In this document: positions 12,036 through 24,917 of the stretch, in pieces | Numbering within the stretch: position 1 is the first letter of the stretch | How the letters are laid out: every line of letters begins with the position of its first letter | Assembly: GCA_910589415.1 (NCBI GenBank) | Contig: OU342634.1 | Span: forward strand, 44,753,723 to 44,817,722 | Length of the DNA: 64,000 nt | Direction: 5' to 3' | DNA from: Malachius bipustulatus | Lineage: Eukaryota; Arthropoda; Insecta; Coleoptera; Melyridae | Notes under the pieces: model-generated | Databases searched by the model: none | What the model saw: only the letters and a program-made list of their open reading frames with translations | Told to the model about the DNA's origin: nothing | Position numbers and translations under genes: made by a program

Positions 12036-13027
12036 CAGGGTGCACCATGTATCCTTCTCTATATTGCTATCTCCTGAACGCTAAGAGATACAGGGTCGGT
12101 TAAATTAGAGAAAAGATGCGCAGTTTTGTGGCCATCTCGAATCCGTCAAAACATGCGAGATATCTGTGACCGTTCCTGAATTATCCTGAAAAAACTGAAA
12201 AATCGAGATTTCTTATTTTCCTCATATCTTTTTTATTATTGGAAATTAATAAATAATTTTTTGTAGGCTTACATAAGCCGTTAAGAGCTATCCATCTGAC
12301 ATTTCAAAAGTTTTCAAGGCCTACTAGGTCCAAGAGTTTTCATAGTCAACTTTCGTTTTTCTTATGGCCGCCATATTATTTTTTTATGTCGTTCGATATG
12401 AAAAAAATAATGGAAACCAAAAATTATAAACTTGAAAAAATTTTTTTTTTTAATTTTTATTCTTCTTTTTTCAAAGAAAAACCTAATAAAAAATCGTCGA
12501 AAAACGTCAACATTTATAAAATACGCCGAAATAGTGCTTGCCTTATGGTTTTTTAATTTATCAATGAAATTCGGTCTAAAAAGTTTTATTCTTTGTAAGA
12601 AAAAAGAAGAATTAAATTTTTTTTTTTTGAAGTTTAACAATTTTTAGTTTTTATGATTTTTTTTATATCGAACAACATAAAAAAACACTATGGTGGCCAT
12701 AAGAAAAACGAAAGTTGACTATAAAAATTCTGGGATCTAGTCGGCTTTGAAAATTTTTGAAATGTCAGATGGGTAGCTCTTGTCGACTTATGTAAGCCCA
12801 CAAAAAATTATTCATTAATCTCCAATAATAAAAAAGATATGGCAAAAATAAGAAATCTCGATTTTTCAGTTTTTTCAGGATATTTCAGGAACGGTCACAG
12901 ATATTTTGTATGTCTCGACGGAATCGAGATGGCCACAAAATTGCGCTCCTTTGGATTTGTTTAACCGACCCTGTATCTGTTAGCGTTAGGAGATAGCAAT
13001 ATAGAGAAGGATACATGGTGCACCCTG
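12036..13027. mobile_element. 992-bp palindromic TA-flanked transposon (CAGGGTGCACCATG family)
   Basis: The element starts CAGGGTGCACCATGTATCC and ends with its inverse. It is flanked by TA on both sides (12034-12035 and 13028-13029), a Tc1/mariner-type target duplication. The two arms match through nearly their full length: for example the 'cgagatttcttatttt' block near 12202 and its inverse near 12850, and CTTATGGCCGCCAT near 12361 and its inverse near 12690. The centre is A/T-rich, and the ORFs in it (12362-12647) are mirror images of each other, so not genes. A single strand could fold into one long hairpin. A second, older copy is at 36168-36908. Confidence 0.85.
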
Positions 13028-13029
13028 TA

Positions 13030-14925
13030 TAACGAATAAAAAAATGACCAGCCTGCAATATTTGTACCAAAAATATCTGATGGGCAAAAATGATGGAATT
13101 ATAGTCCAATGAAGTCTAAAAAGTCATACGTATCGATTAAGAATACACATCCTTTTGATAGTTCGATTTATTTTGCTTCATATACTGGTTCTCATAGATA
13201 CCGTCAAGTTTGTCTAAACACTCCATCCCGCATAAATAAGTATACGTCAACATTGGTTTTGAATGAGAATTAAATGCACAACACAGAGGATAGAATGTCA
13301 TTACGTGAATAAATTTTATGTAGTTGTCAGTGGCTCTCAAACTGACGTAAGCGCTTCAATTCATTGTTTGAATGATTCCTTCAATAATTTACGCTCGTTC
13401 ACAACTTGACAATTAACTGTTTGACATTTTCTGGTGAAATTAAAAATATTAATTCGGACGGTTAGTGTGACGTCACATCTGACTTTTTAAAGTTAATCCT
13501 ACTATATAATGTAAAAAATTATCATGAAACAGGTTATATGACATCTACCCATACTACCCAAATATATTTTCCCGCAAGAATAGGCAACAGAACCAAAACG
13601 TGTCTATAAATAGTTTCCTTGTAGGCAGAATTATAATTATCTGAGGTTTCAATTGTACAAACGGTTGAAGTATCAGCGATAAGAATTCTTATGAAGCAAA
13701 TTCTTAAATGACACACTGCGATGTCACTGTATACCTATACATTACATCTACATCCGCTTTGCAAATAGAATTAAATTTATTACGCGGAGATCGTTTTACA
13801 AGCTGAAGTGTTAGCTTTTAATTTTAAGGCTTAATTCAAATTATTATAGTAACTGAAGTACTTAATTATTAAAGTCAGCATTAAAACACTAGGTATACTC
13901 AGCCAAAATTCATATTCTTTAAATTAAATGTAAATCTCAAATATCAACGCACACTGTTAGAATGTCTCGATGAAATCATGTTTCAAAAGGCTCTCCCAAC
14001 TTTCAATTCAATGTCAAAGAAATGCAAAATATTCTGATTATGGGCATAAATTTTCTTCCAAAACAATAGCTTATACATATTTTGGTCTGCGGATTTACAT
14101 AAGTGTGTTCATCAAACTATACAGAGAATACTGAATGCAAAATTAAGATAAAACCAACTTGGTGTTTCATCAATATTATCAGAGCGGCTCGGGAAACCTC
14201 AGTTGATTAAAACCGATTTAATGAGGTTTTTATGAAGATTCATCCCTCAAATTAGAATTTGTTTATTAATGCAACAAATTTTGTCGATACTCGAGTCAAC
14301 AAAAACAAACATTTTTGGGAATACATCAGATTTCTGACGCTGACCTAAATTTTAATATAGGTGTCTCATACTCATACCTACACAAATGATCTAATCTACT
14401 CGTGCATAACTATTTTGTAAGTCTGTGAAATAGAATAAAAACATTGAAAGTAAACAAAACCACAATAATAGTTTCGCGTGAATAATTCCTCGCAACACTC
14501 TTAGTGCCAGTGAAGCTTAATTCTTATTTTTATATTTTTTTATTGATCTTGAATTAGATAATACGCACGCTCCATGATTTTGTATTTTATTTTGTCACCA
14601 AATAATCTATTAGAATTAGAAGTGCGATCCAGATTTTCCTGAATTATGCTTTTCGTTATATTCGCAAGAAAAATCTGAAAAATAGAATAATTAAAGTTAT
14701 TAAAAATTAAAATTAAAGTCCGTTCAAATTAATAGTTGTAATTTCTTAACATGAAATTTCATAGCAAATTCATTATTCAGTAATTTTACATCTGTTGTTA
14801 TACAGTATAAAAAAAATCTAATATTTGGAGAAGGCATTGTATGAACTTAAATAAGTCAAAAAATTTTAATAAACATGGGTCCGCAAATTGATGTTTTCGG
14901 AGATAAGGACGATTTTTTTTAGCGT
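13030..14925. other. Non-coding AT-rich DNA
   Basis: No domain, repeat or splice structure stands out. ORFs at 13137-13340 and 13534-13716 are short and unsupported. Confidence 0.4.
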
Positions 14926-14934
14926 TTATATGGT

Positions 14935-15566
14935 AAGGCCCAGTTACACGGTGCGTGGTTCAGCGAACCACGGAACTGGTGCGTGGTTCGCAGAGACTCG
15001 CACTTTAGCGAACCAGGGATGGTCACACAGTTCGTGGCTCGTTTAGTATTTTTTCGCAATCGGTTCGCCGAGACAACATGGAACCCAGTTTGTTTTATTG
15101 AAAGCAATAGGAGCGCTCTCCCAACTGTCAAGTCAATTATCAATGTACACGTAACCACCGATCATGTCTGTTCGGAGAAAATTTCCAGGGATCACGGCAA
15201 AAGTGCCCGGAATCAATTACGATTATACCATTAAAAAGCAGTACACGAAGACTTGTTATCAAATACCTAACTAAGATCACTTTTAATTTCCGCCTGCATG
15301 CAATAAAAGACACAATTGTCATAAATTAAATTGCAAAACTGATCATTGGTTCGGGATATGGCGAACCAGCACGAACCGACGACAAACCTACACGAACCTA
15401 TCGGTTCGCCCGCTTTGTTCTGTGCAAATTTACCGACTCCCGATGGATACGGCGAACCATACACCACGAACCGCGAGCCCATAGCGAGCCACCTATGTCA
15501 CACGGTGCGTGGTTCGCGGCTCTTCGAGACAGGTTCGCCGAACCACGGACCGTGTAACCGGGCCTG
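14935..15566. mobile_element. 632-bp TIR element with GC-rich ends (AAGGCCC/CAGGCCC)
   Basis: The left end AAGGCCCAGTTACACGG matches the inverted right end CAGGCCCGGTTACACGG, and both continue with GTGCGTGGTTC or GTCCGTGGTTC. TATGGT occurs on both sides (14929-14934 and 15567-15572), a candidate 6-bp target duplication. The interior carries many GAACC/GGTTCG motifs in both orientations, so several ORFs on both strands here are shadows. No transposase is present. A CAG start could fit a hAT relative, but 6 bp is not the usual 8, so the superfamily is open. Confidence 0.7.
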
Positions 15567-18500
15567 TATGGTTTAAAGTACACATTTTTTTTATTATGCA
15601 TAACTACTACAAACGATAGAAATATAAACAAAACTAAAAGATTGGATAAGATGATAAAAAAGATATGGTTAAAGATAACAAAAGAATAATTTGGCAGAAG
15701 ATTTTTTTTTTACTTATTTGCAAAACATGCTTTTTCTTATCGTGGTCGGCTATTAATCAGTCAAATACATAAATAAATTTTGCCTTATTTTTGACACAGT
15801 GTAGGTAGGTACTTATATTAATTTAAATGTATGTGAAATTTTATGTTCCGACGAAGCTTTCAGGCAATTGTAGCCGTTTTTCTTTAATTTTCTTCAATAA
15901 TTCTTGTAAATAAAATGAAACTTATCGTAATTTAATTTTTCCGAATTTTCCTGAAAAACGATCTCCGAGCTTTCATGAAATAATACAAGCAAAAATAATC
16001 GAAAATGCACATAAAACAACAGGGCGAGAGAGTTATTAGCTTTCGTATGAGGGTTGTTAAAACCTGCAAGTAAATAAAAGTTTCTCAAACTTCTAAAAGG
16101 TTTGTTTGACATAAAAAAAATTGTTTTTTTTAGATCCACGCGAACAATTTCACTTCAACATTACAGCAGACCGTGAAACGTTAATTGTTTTACTGTGATC
16201 TTCACCGTTGTCGAGATATTATTATATGAAGTGGCATTTTGAAGAAAAGTTATGGATTTTTCAATTTTCTTCATAAATCATGTAGCTCCAAAAGTTTCAA
16301 TAATATGTAGAGGGTTCCCAGAAGAACGCATAATAAAGTTCCAGCGATTTCAGACACCTAGCGACTAGTGTGGGGACTCAACAAAATCAATTTTTTCAGT
16401 GTTTATACCACATATCTATTTATAGAAGACTCATTTTTTGAACAGAAAATTTCTATGTTTGCAAAGTTAAACCTTATTAAATTCCCAACAAAGTAGTACA
16501 TTCGTTTTTTTTTTTATTTACACAAGTTTATACAAGTTTGACGAAAAACATGGGGTTCTAAAAAATTTTCTGCAAAATATTCAATTTTCGCCTACTCTTA
16601 TCTTGACGATGGTACCTAATGAATAAAGAAAAATGTTTGTAGCTACACTATTTTTAGGGGAATTTTACAACTTCTATGTTTGGAAAATATAATTTTTAAT
16701 AAATATATTCGGGAGAAGCACCGTTCTCGTGATATGCTCCGAGAACTAATAGGGACCTTGGAGACTTGGGAACCTCTGACGCGCTGGGAACCAATAAGAG
16801 GACTTTATTAGGCGTAGTTCAGGTCATGGGTCCTAAAATTTTTCGTCTAGTTTGACTTGAATTCTTTTTTTTTTTATAACCCAAATAAAATTTTATCGCC
16901 TAACGTGCCCTGTATACAAGGCGCACCATATACTTGGAATACTTCTCTTGGAGCCTGTTTTACAAATTTTTTTATGGGAAGTGTTCACAAGACGTGGCAC
17001 GTTTGATCTCATCTAGAACAAGGCCGGGCAAAAATGCACGTCGAGCCGCTATAGCTCATCCCTATTAGGTTCAGCTCGTTACTCCTTGTACCACCTTATT
17101 TCAGACTTCTTTCATGTATAGAACGGCGACCCTTTCAAATAGTATTCCAATAAGGGAAGCATTTTCTGAGGAATGCAACCAGTAACGATTGAAACCCAAC
17201 GTGAATCGATATTTCCGCTCATGCACCGCTCCCAAAGCGTCAGGGGGATTCCCCTGTAGTACATGTGCCTTTACAATAAAAAAGTCATAATAGAATAGGC
17301 GATGGGAAATCAGGAAAACTTCCTATAGTAAGTCTGGTTATTTTCAAAATCAGAAGAAACTTTTTTTTTGCATCGATGTCTTAGACCTAAAAATCATCGT
17401 GTTAAATGTAGCTTTTTTCGAAAATAGCTGAGCCCAGTAGCTCACCTGTGTTTTTGATGCGCTTTTCCCATATCAGTCGAGCTATGTGACGAGCTACGAT
17501 TTTTGGGAAAATATTCTTCCCATGTCGAGAAGTCATTTCTCGTTCACCCGGAAAGATCTGCGGTACACCCCCCAACACAATATTTGCAAATTTCTTCTAG
17601 TTAAGCATCAATAAGAGTAAAAATTAATAGAAGATAAAAAATGCACGGGTGCTTGCCATCAATAAGAGTTCCTGAAATTGTGTCTGAGATCTAATTCTCC
17701 CAATTAATTATGGCAACTGATTTTGTATGAAAATGTCTTCCAAAAGAAGAAGACCGGAAAGGGAAGGATGACTCAAAAACACGTGTGTGCATGATGTACC
17801 CGCTGTTGAGATAACACGCAAGTAGATATAGGCCACCCTGGAAGGGGTATGTATAAAACAAATAGCAAATAGTATGAAAAATCTGTACATAAAAAGATAG
17901 AATTAATAAAGAAAGACTAGAAAAAAATAAAATAAAACTAAAGCAAATAAGGTAATGGGGCAGATGTCCATGATTATTTTATTTTTATGTATATATATAG
18001 GTACCTATATAAACTGACATGGTCCGCATTGGTTAAATGCCTTGGTTAAAGCCATAGCCTGAACTAACTAACCAGCAGATGAACTTAATTTCATAATTAA
18101 TTAAAGATGTTTTGCAAGATTGCCGGTGACTCCACGATGAGATTCTGCAGAGCTCGTTGTCCTATTATAGAATCAGACTAAACGAAATCCCCGAATAATT
18201 AAATAAAATGTCTGTAAGAAGTAAAAAGTGCACTTTCTTAAGTACGCTTTAAGAATCGATGTTAATTACAGTGCATTTAACGACTTTTTCCTAATTTACC
18301 ACATAAATTCCAGTTTGATGATTTGAGATGTGATGTGGCAACCGACAATCTCTCTCCTTGTTCTAAATTAGGACGGAGACAAAAAAGGCCACACACGTTA
18401 CTGATAATCTACACATTATGATATCTTGCACAATGTCTAGGAACCAGCTGTTGATTGTTTAATTGGTCCTTTCATCGTACTAGAAACGTCAAAGCGGATT

Positions 18501-20990
18501 AGCGATCAAAATTATCAAATGGATGGATTAATTTTATAGCAGTTTTGTGAAGGCAAAGCCAATACTGGTTCACCTATTGCTTTTTTGATTGAACACCTAT
18601 CTTATTTTAAAATTTTAATCCGATCGACTGAAACATTCGAGGTTTTATCGTTCGATGATCGTTGTTTGAGTGGCTTGTTACAACATCAAACGTGATATTC
18701 ATTATTCTGGGATGAAATGAAATTAAAAACGATGCCAAATTTTGTTTGTAATTATGAAGCAATCACTTTAGGCGATGTGGAATCATACTTTTAAAAAAAT
18801 GAAGATCACAGAACTGAAACAAAGGAAATATATGGAGAGATGATTAATTTGCAAACAAGATAAATTTTACAACTGTAACATAGGTACTCCTGATTTATTT
18901 TTCTGCATAAATGTAAATTGTTAAAAAGCTCAAATATGCACAATACATAAGTATTTTTAAATGAGCCATGTTCCTTAAAATTTTTTGGACGAGATACCTT
19001 CCAGTATACCTACACTCTGCATACTCACAACACTGAACCAATAAAAGTTGCTCTTAGTTTATTCCGAGGTTTATTATATTTTCATTGATAATCGACGACT
19101 TTTGTTTACTGAGCTGTATACCTACTGAATCAGTTTCGATATTTGGTATCGTCTTCGTGGCATTAAAGATAAAAGTATCTTAAATGATGGCTCGATCTTA
19201 AACGTGGAAGCGTTTCTGTCAATTTCTCTCTCTCGTATCAGTTTTGCATCCAGACGTCTATAACCTGATCCGATCAGTAAGAAGTAAGAACTGTTCTTCT
19301 CAACATAAGACAATAAATAAACAATTAAAGGCTTTAAAACCACGCAGCAGAAGCCGTTTGATTCCATCTAAAGATTACAGCCCACATCTGACCAATCAGT
19401 AGCTCAATAACTTAGAACTCAAAGTTCAAGCTTTCGCGTTGTTCGATATAAATTAAAATTCTACACTCGAGATCATCTTCACTTGTTTACCCGCGGACCT
19501 AACTGTATTTCCAGGGACTAATAGCCGCGATATGCAAATTAATATGTGTAATTATACAAGACGTCAATACGCGATCTCCAGAGATAGTAGGTACAAGTGC
19601 TTACGGGTTAAGAATAATTTGTCAATGTATTACCTACCTTATCAGTTACGTGATTTTACGGCCCGTATCTTTGGAAAAGAATTAACAATGTTGCCATCTA
19701 AGAATTTAAAAAAATCAAATTTTCTTATTAAGAAACTAGTGAGGTGATTTATTCAACTGCTTATTAATATTTTCTCGTTTAGAATGATTTTCTTCATTCT
19801 ACCTGAAGAATTTACGACGCACATCAGCGTCCCTATTTATTTTATTGTTGGATAATACGAATAAATTTAAGTTGTGACATATTTTTTGAAATTCTTAGAA
19901 CTTGTGTAAAAAAAATCCTTTTCATTTAGACATCCAATAGTTGAAAAGGACTTGATAACGGCAACAATGTATTTTTATTCCCGGAATCGAAGACGATCTC
20001 GTCCTCGTACAGCGAAACGTATAGGAATATAAATTCCGGTCAATTCGGTAGCCTGCTTCGATAAAATCCATGATTAATACTTGTACCTTAATGAAAGGCT
20101 TTTGCGAAATGAGAAAGTGTCCAGACTAATCTTATAATTATGCACGCCAGGCACCGTAGTGTGTGTGTCCAGGCTTTGCATGCATTAAACTACCACGATA
20201 AGACGTTATCCTTGCAGTTTGCATGTGGAATCGAGACCTCTAAAATTCCGACCGGAAAACTTGAAAGCTCTTGTAAGTAACAACTTTATATGTCGACGAA
20301 TTTAAAATACCTTAATTATCTCTTTATACAGTTAGCGTAAGAGGACTGCTTATTTTTAACGTATGTGGTCTAATATTCCGTTATCGATACATGCATGGGG
20401 TGATTAAATTTAAACTGCGCATTGGCGTGTAACTATCAACTTTGTATACGTTGCTTTAAAAATCCAGACTATATCCGCACACTAGGAACGGTTTTGTTCC
20501 TCGTTTTCTGCTTCATTATTCATTTAACCGCTTTTTACTTTATCTTGCTTTTGATTTTTTTAAGTCATCATAAATAAAATAAACATATAAATAATTTATT
20601 TCTTCTTTTACTCTCCTTAGACATGTAGCAAAATAAAAATGGAGTAAGTGGGATACTTGCATGAGGAGAGATTTAAACGATTTATGAAACTTTATCTCGT
20701 TGAATGATTTAATGTCTCTTTTTCGTCACATATCTTGGACTACCAGAGAATTGTCATAATATGTGAATGATTCAGCTTAGTGAAGTTGTCATCAGTGGAT
20801 GTGAGTTTTTATAAAATGCAAAACGGCATTCGTTTGTTCACGATTTGTCCACATTTGTCCAACCAAAATTGTTAAGTTTTTCCACACTTAAAAAAAAGTT
20901 ACGGCAAAATTTAAACATTCAACATCAGCATCCCCTTGAACAGATTTAATTAATTTTCAAACGACATTCGTTTATCCACGATCCTCGTGG
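15567..20990. other. Long AT-rich stretch without recognisable genes
   Basis: I see no supportable gene. Around 16180-16720 the text resembles the interior of old DNA transposons. Near 16912 a degenerate TATACAAGGCGCACCATATAC may be an old relative of the CAGGGTGCACCATG end. The ORFs at 17708, 19122 and 19532 lack domains. Confidence 0.4.
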
Positions 20991-21019
20991 ACAAATAAGG
21001 AAAAGACTCCCAGAGTATG

Positions 21020-21480
21020 GGTCTTTGCAGGGTGGCCTTGACTGAGTGTTGTATGACAGTGTGCAGTAACAAAGGAGAACTCGCAGTATTGTAGTTTGGC
21101 AGAGAGAGACCTGGACTAGATCTTATAAAGGTTAGGTACACCCTGAGTGCTGGGATTAAGGCTAACCCGTATATTCGTATAATACAAGCAAATTGATCTC
21201 GACCTCGACAGGTAGCTTTGACTGAGTGTGGGGAGTAAGAAATACCCGGAGTGTATGGGTATATAGGGCTTACCGGTGGTGTAAGTCTTGGCAGGAGGGC
21301 TTCATCGAGTGTAGGGCTAAGGGATGAGAGATAAGGGGTAAGAGTGGTCTTAGGCAGAGAGATGTTAGCTACGAGTTTTCAGGGACAAGGGGGACCCCGT
21401 ATATTATAGTTTTTGGCAAAGGGATGCGTAGGGACAAGGAAGTGTTGTAGGTGTCCGCAAAACGAGGCCTTGAATAAATT
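21020..21480. repeat. Degenerate G-rich minisatellite-like tract
   Basis: Several blocks share GCAGGGTGGCCTTGACTGAG-like text (near 21026, 21208, 21287, 21352 and 21410), spaced irregularly and separated by TGTGGGG, AAGGGGTAAG and TATGGGT words. The plus strand is strongly G-over-C biased compared with its surroundings. Units are too diverged to define a period by eye. Confidence 0.4.
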
Positions 21481-22228
21481 TGTTTGGACGAAAATGACCC
21501 TGAGTGTAGTTCTTGATTCATAATTGGTTCAAGATGGGAAACATAAGGCTTGAGCTGGTTTTATTTATTATATTGAGGGAAGTATTCAGAGGCAACTCGT
21601 GTCAAAAATAAAATATCAGTTCTTGAAATGGATAAACTACCAGATAAAGATAAATCTACTTTCTTAGAATTTCATCTAAATCAAACATTAAAAAATATAT
21701 TTAATATAAAAATCTGCACCATACATTCCAAAATGTCTGCTATTTATTATTTCATTTAGAACAATAAATATTTTTTTAATTATTACAGCTGTGAGAATTG
21801 AAGAGTTTCCAGTGTCTAAGGATTTTTATCTACGAGTGATTCATAAAATGCACTTTTTTAGACGTTTCTTAGTTCATAAAATGTATGATTATCTTGAAGA
21901 GTTAAATAAAGTAGTTCGGGTGAAATAAAGTGCCGTAGCGGTTCATTATTTAACGCAAAATCTGACACGTTAATGCACGCTCGCCTAGTGGAAGTTCTAG
22001 TGAACGCTAGCGGCTCGGCTCAGTTGGCTGGCTCGATCGGGGCGTTCGCACTGTAATACGAGACGCTGAACGCTGAATTACATAGTATCCCGATGCCAAC
22101 CGCTCCAAATGCTTGTTGATATCAACCTTTCAACCTATACTAGAGAAACGTCGCAGTTTATTAGCAGTGCGCCAGATCCATGTACCTACAATTAATATTT
22201 TGTGTTTTGCGTCGTTTAGTTACCTAAA

Positions 22229-22520
22229 ATGGATACCATTGTAGATGATTCAATGAATGAAATATCTTCTACCCCAGAAGAAATTATTTTTCAATCAAAT
22301 GTGGCTATATAATTGACATATTTTATGTTTACATTTAACCATAAATGAAATATCTTCCGCACTAGAAGAAATTATTATTCAATCAAATATGGCTGCACAA
22401 AATCTGTTAGGTACCTACCTCAAAAATCTAAAGAAGCAATATGTCACCTTTATGAACTGACGTGATGAAAAAAGCCTTAATAGCTTCAAAGAAACACTTA
22501 CATAATATATGAATGCATTG
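22229..22520 (+). pseudogene. Remnant resembling the N-terminus of a Crypton-like tyrosine recombinase
   Basis: The frame opens at ATG 22229 (MDTIVDDSMNEISSTPEEII...) and stops after 27 codons. A ~54-bp segment is then repeated (22253-22307 and 22342-22395), and the text continues KSKEAICHLYE (from about 22420) and, after a frameshift, RDEKSLNSFKETL. Copy 4 independently keeps FMNWRDEK-LNSFTETL on its minus strand. From memory, insect Crypton-like recombinases carry a core-binding motif of the form Y..F..W......SF.E..LL.YF, which this fits. The catalytic domain is absent, so the copy is non-autonomous. The assignment needs a profile search. Confidence 0.4.
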
Positions 22521-22586
22521 GAAAGATTTTATTTTATAATAATAACTTTTAGTTCTAATTTAAGTCACTCGTAGATAAAATTTTGT

Positions 22587-22705
22587 ATGCAACATATGCA
22601 TAAAGTGCCTTTTTTTCACTTCTGGGATTGCCGCATTCGCCTGCGGCTCATGCGGTCAATCTTCCCAGTCGTGAAAAAAAGTACCACTTTATGCACTTGT
22701 TGCAT
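22587..22705. repeat. ~119-bp hairpin of the repeat family
   Basis: ATGCAACA..TGCATAAAGTG..TTTTTTCAC..CTGGGA..GCCGCAT pairs with its inverse across a short GC-rich loop. Equivalent hairpins are at 11399-11515 and 27282-27397. Confidence 0.8.
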
Positions 22706-22719
22706 AAATAACAGAACTA

Positions 22720-24288
22720 TTATCATTTCACATAATTTATCAATAATTTCTAATTTGTTTAATTTCGCAGAAGATTTAAATATTTCCATAAAATTCAAGC
22801 TGCATGTATAATTTCCAGTAAAATAATTAAAATTGTTATACGAGTAATAAAATATTCCATTTATTATAAAAAAAAAAACACATAAGTAATTGAATGTAAA
22901 TTTTCGAACGAATTATTTATTTTTTGAGTTTAAGCAAGGATTAAAATGATCATAAAAAAAGATAACGTTCCACAAACCGATTTATGTTCATTTGCAGACT
23001 TTTAATTGTCAACTTTTTTCAATGTATGCCAAGCAGATGTGAATGACGAGGAATTTTAGCACAACGATTATGACTGTAATTAAAAGATATAATGTATAAA
23101 TATAAATGCATATATAACCCGTATAATTGATACAAATGGATGTGTCGTTGATGAATAAAACACTTTTTTAATGAATTTTAATGGTCTACGAGAGGCTGTT
23201 TTACATAATATGCATGTGTGTGGTTCGGTTTTACTATAATAGATAAATTTGAAGTCGACGAACCATTTGTAACGAATTCATTACACGCATATTTTAGCTA
23301 TGATAAACACGCACGCCAAAAATCCCACCATTTCAGGTAGTTATTATTATTATACTACATAAGGTACTTGGGTAGATATTAGCCATTTCTTCCAAAATTA
23401 TTTCTACATCAATTAAAAATTTTACGATGCTAATAAACTATAGATCTTAAAACTGTTTCGGGCGTTTATAATAAAATATTTTTCCTGTCTGCAGTATTTA
23501 AACCTGGGATTAGGATTTGCATGAATATTCAAATCTTTATAACGGATCAATAAAAAATTAGTTTTCTAGATTAAAATCTGTGCGCGCGGCTTAGAAAAAT
23601 AACGAAACTAAAAAGGCAGGATTGCTTTTATCGAAGTAGGCGTTTAATCTTGACATTTTGATCCTCTTTAATTGAATCGATTCATTTCAGGTGACATGTG
23701 AACGAATGCGACTGACGTCTGTTGCAGGGGACTTAAATTAAATCTGAGGATTAAATATTAAATACCTTTGCTTAAGTGGTAAGAACCTTGAAGTCCTTTA
23801 AACCGGGAAAATTCAACACACTGACACGTAAACGATCAACAACCCTTTCCCAGCGAGATAATTTCAATTCTCCTGCCTTATATTATATTTACAGAGAATT
23901 ATAAAACAATCAATACGATGGTTTTTGTGCTCTCGTAAGTTGTTTTCAAATCAGAATTGATTTAATATATTGCAAGTGCAATACAGTACAAAATTAGTTT
24001 TATTCAAAAATGTGTGATTTCTTTATAAATCGCGGCTGATAGATTATTTACAACCTAACGTTGTTTATGTATAACACTAGTTTTGTTGATAATACTAAAA
24101 CTGTAATCTGTACATGCAATAAATTATACTTTGACTAATTAAAGATTTCTATAATTTTGTAAGATCAGATCTTATTTCTTATTATATCCATAAATCCACA
24201 GTACAGATTCTTAAACATTGTTTTTGGTGCTCAAAATGTTGAAAGCATTTTAATTTTCTGTTCCATTTTCGTTGAAAAACGCTTGCTT
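22720..24288. other. Non-coding AT-rich DNA
   Basis: No feature recognised. Confidence 0.4.
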
Positions 24289-24289
24289 T

Positions 24290-24917
24290 TCTAAGACATT
24301 TCATTCATTGAATTATATTCAATTTAGGTAACTAAACGCCACAAAACAAGAATACCTATAAAATAATCGTGCATACTGTTTGGTTAGAATAGGTAATCCA
24401 AGATCGTCAGGTTAAATAAAGAACGACGACACGCAAAATTCCTGTGGTGCGGGAGTAGCGGCTCATGCTCTCGGCTCTCGGCAAGCCTGCAGGAACGAGG
24501 AACGAGGACGGAGGGAGGTGGAAGCAGTATGTGAGGACGTGCGTTCGCTGATCTAATATTTTTCAAAAATAAAATACACAAATCGTTTCACTGGTTTTAT
24601 TGAAACTAAAATTATTTCTAACAACACATAGGTCTGCCGATCTGCGAATAAACGATGACGTTTATCATCACGTTTCTTACGAAGGATGCCCCATCATGTT
24701 CAAAATAATTGTTTTTGAATTCGATTCGTGATTGGACTATTCAAATTAATCGATACATTTCAGGTTACGACTAGCGTGAAATGCGTAAAATAATGAACCG
24801 CTAAGACACTTTATTTCACTCGTTTTTACTTTATGCACTCTTCATGATAATCATACATTTTATGAACTTAGAAACATGTAAAAAAATCAATTTTATAAAT
24901 TACTCGTAGATAAAATA
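24290..24917 (-). mobile_element. Hairpin/Crypton-like repeat family, copy 3 (partial)
   Basis: It begins with AAGACATTTCATTCATTGAA, the inverse of the coding remnant's start in copy 2. It continues with TTTAGGTAACTAAACG and a GC-rich block (24440-24560), and ends with ATTACTCGTAGATAAAAT, the family TIR. The hairpin side is missing. Its last ~180 bp were copied by the tandem duplication at 24738-27114. Confidence 0.6.

Larger units (their letters stand above)
21825..22705 (+). mobile_element. Hairpin/Crypton-like repeat family, copy 2 (most complete)
   Basis: The left end TTTTATCTACGAGTGATTCA (21826) is inverted at the right as TAAGTCACTCGTAGATAAAA (22561-22580), so the body has short TIRs. 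Immediately beyond lies the ~119-bp hairpin (22587-22705). The GC-rich block at 21970-22090 could be the element's promoter region. A coding remnant starts at 22229. Copies 1, 3 and 4 lie in the opposite orientation. Confidence 0.65.

Noticed and set aside
12362..12647. Paired ORFs on both strands
   Set aside because: They lie in the centre of a palindrome, so each strand mirrors the other; Lys/Phe-rich text is from A/T runs.
15346..15631. Three overlapping ORFs
   Set aside because: Result of inverted GGTTCG repeats inside the TIR element.
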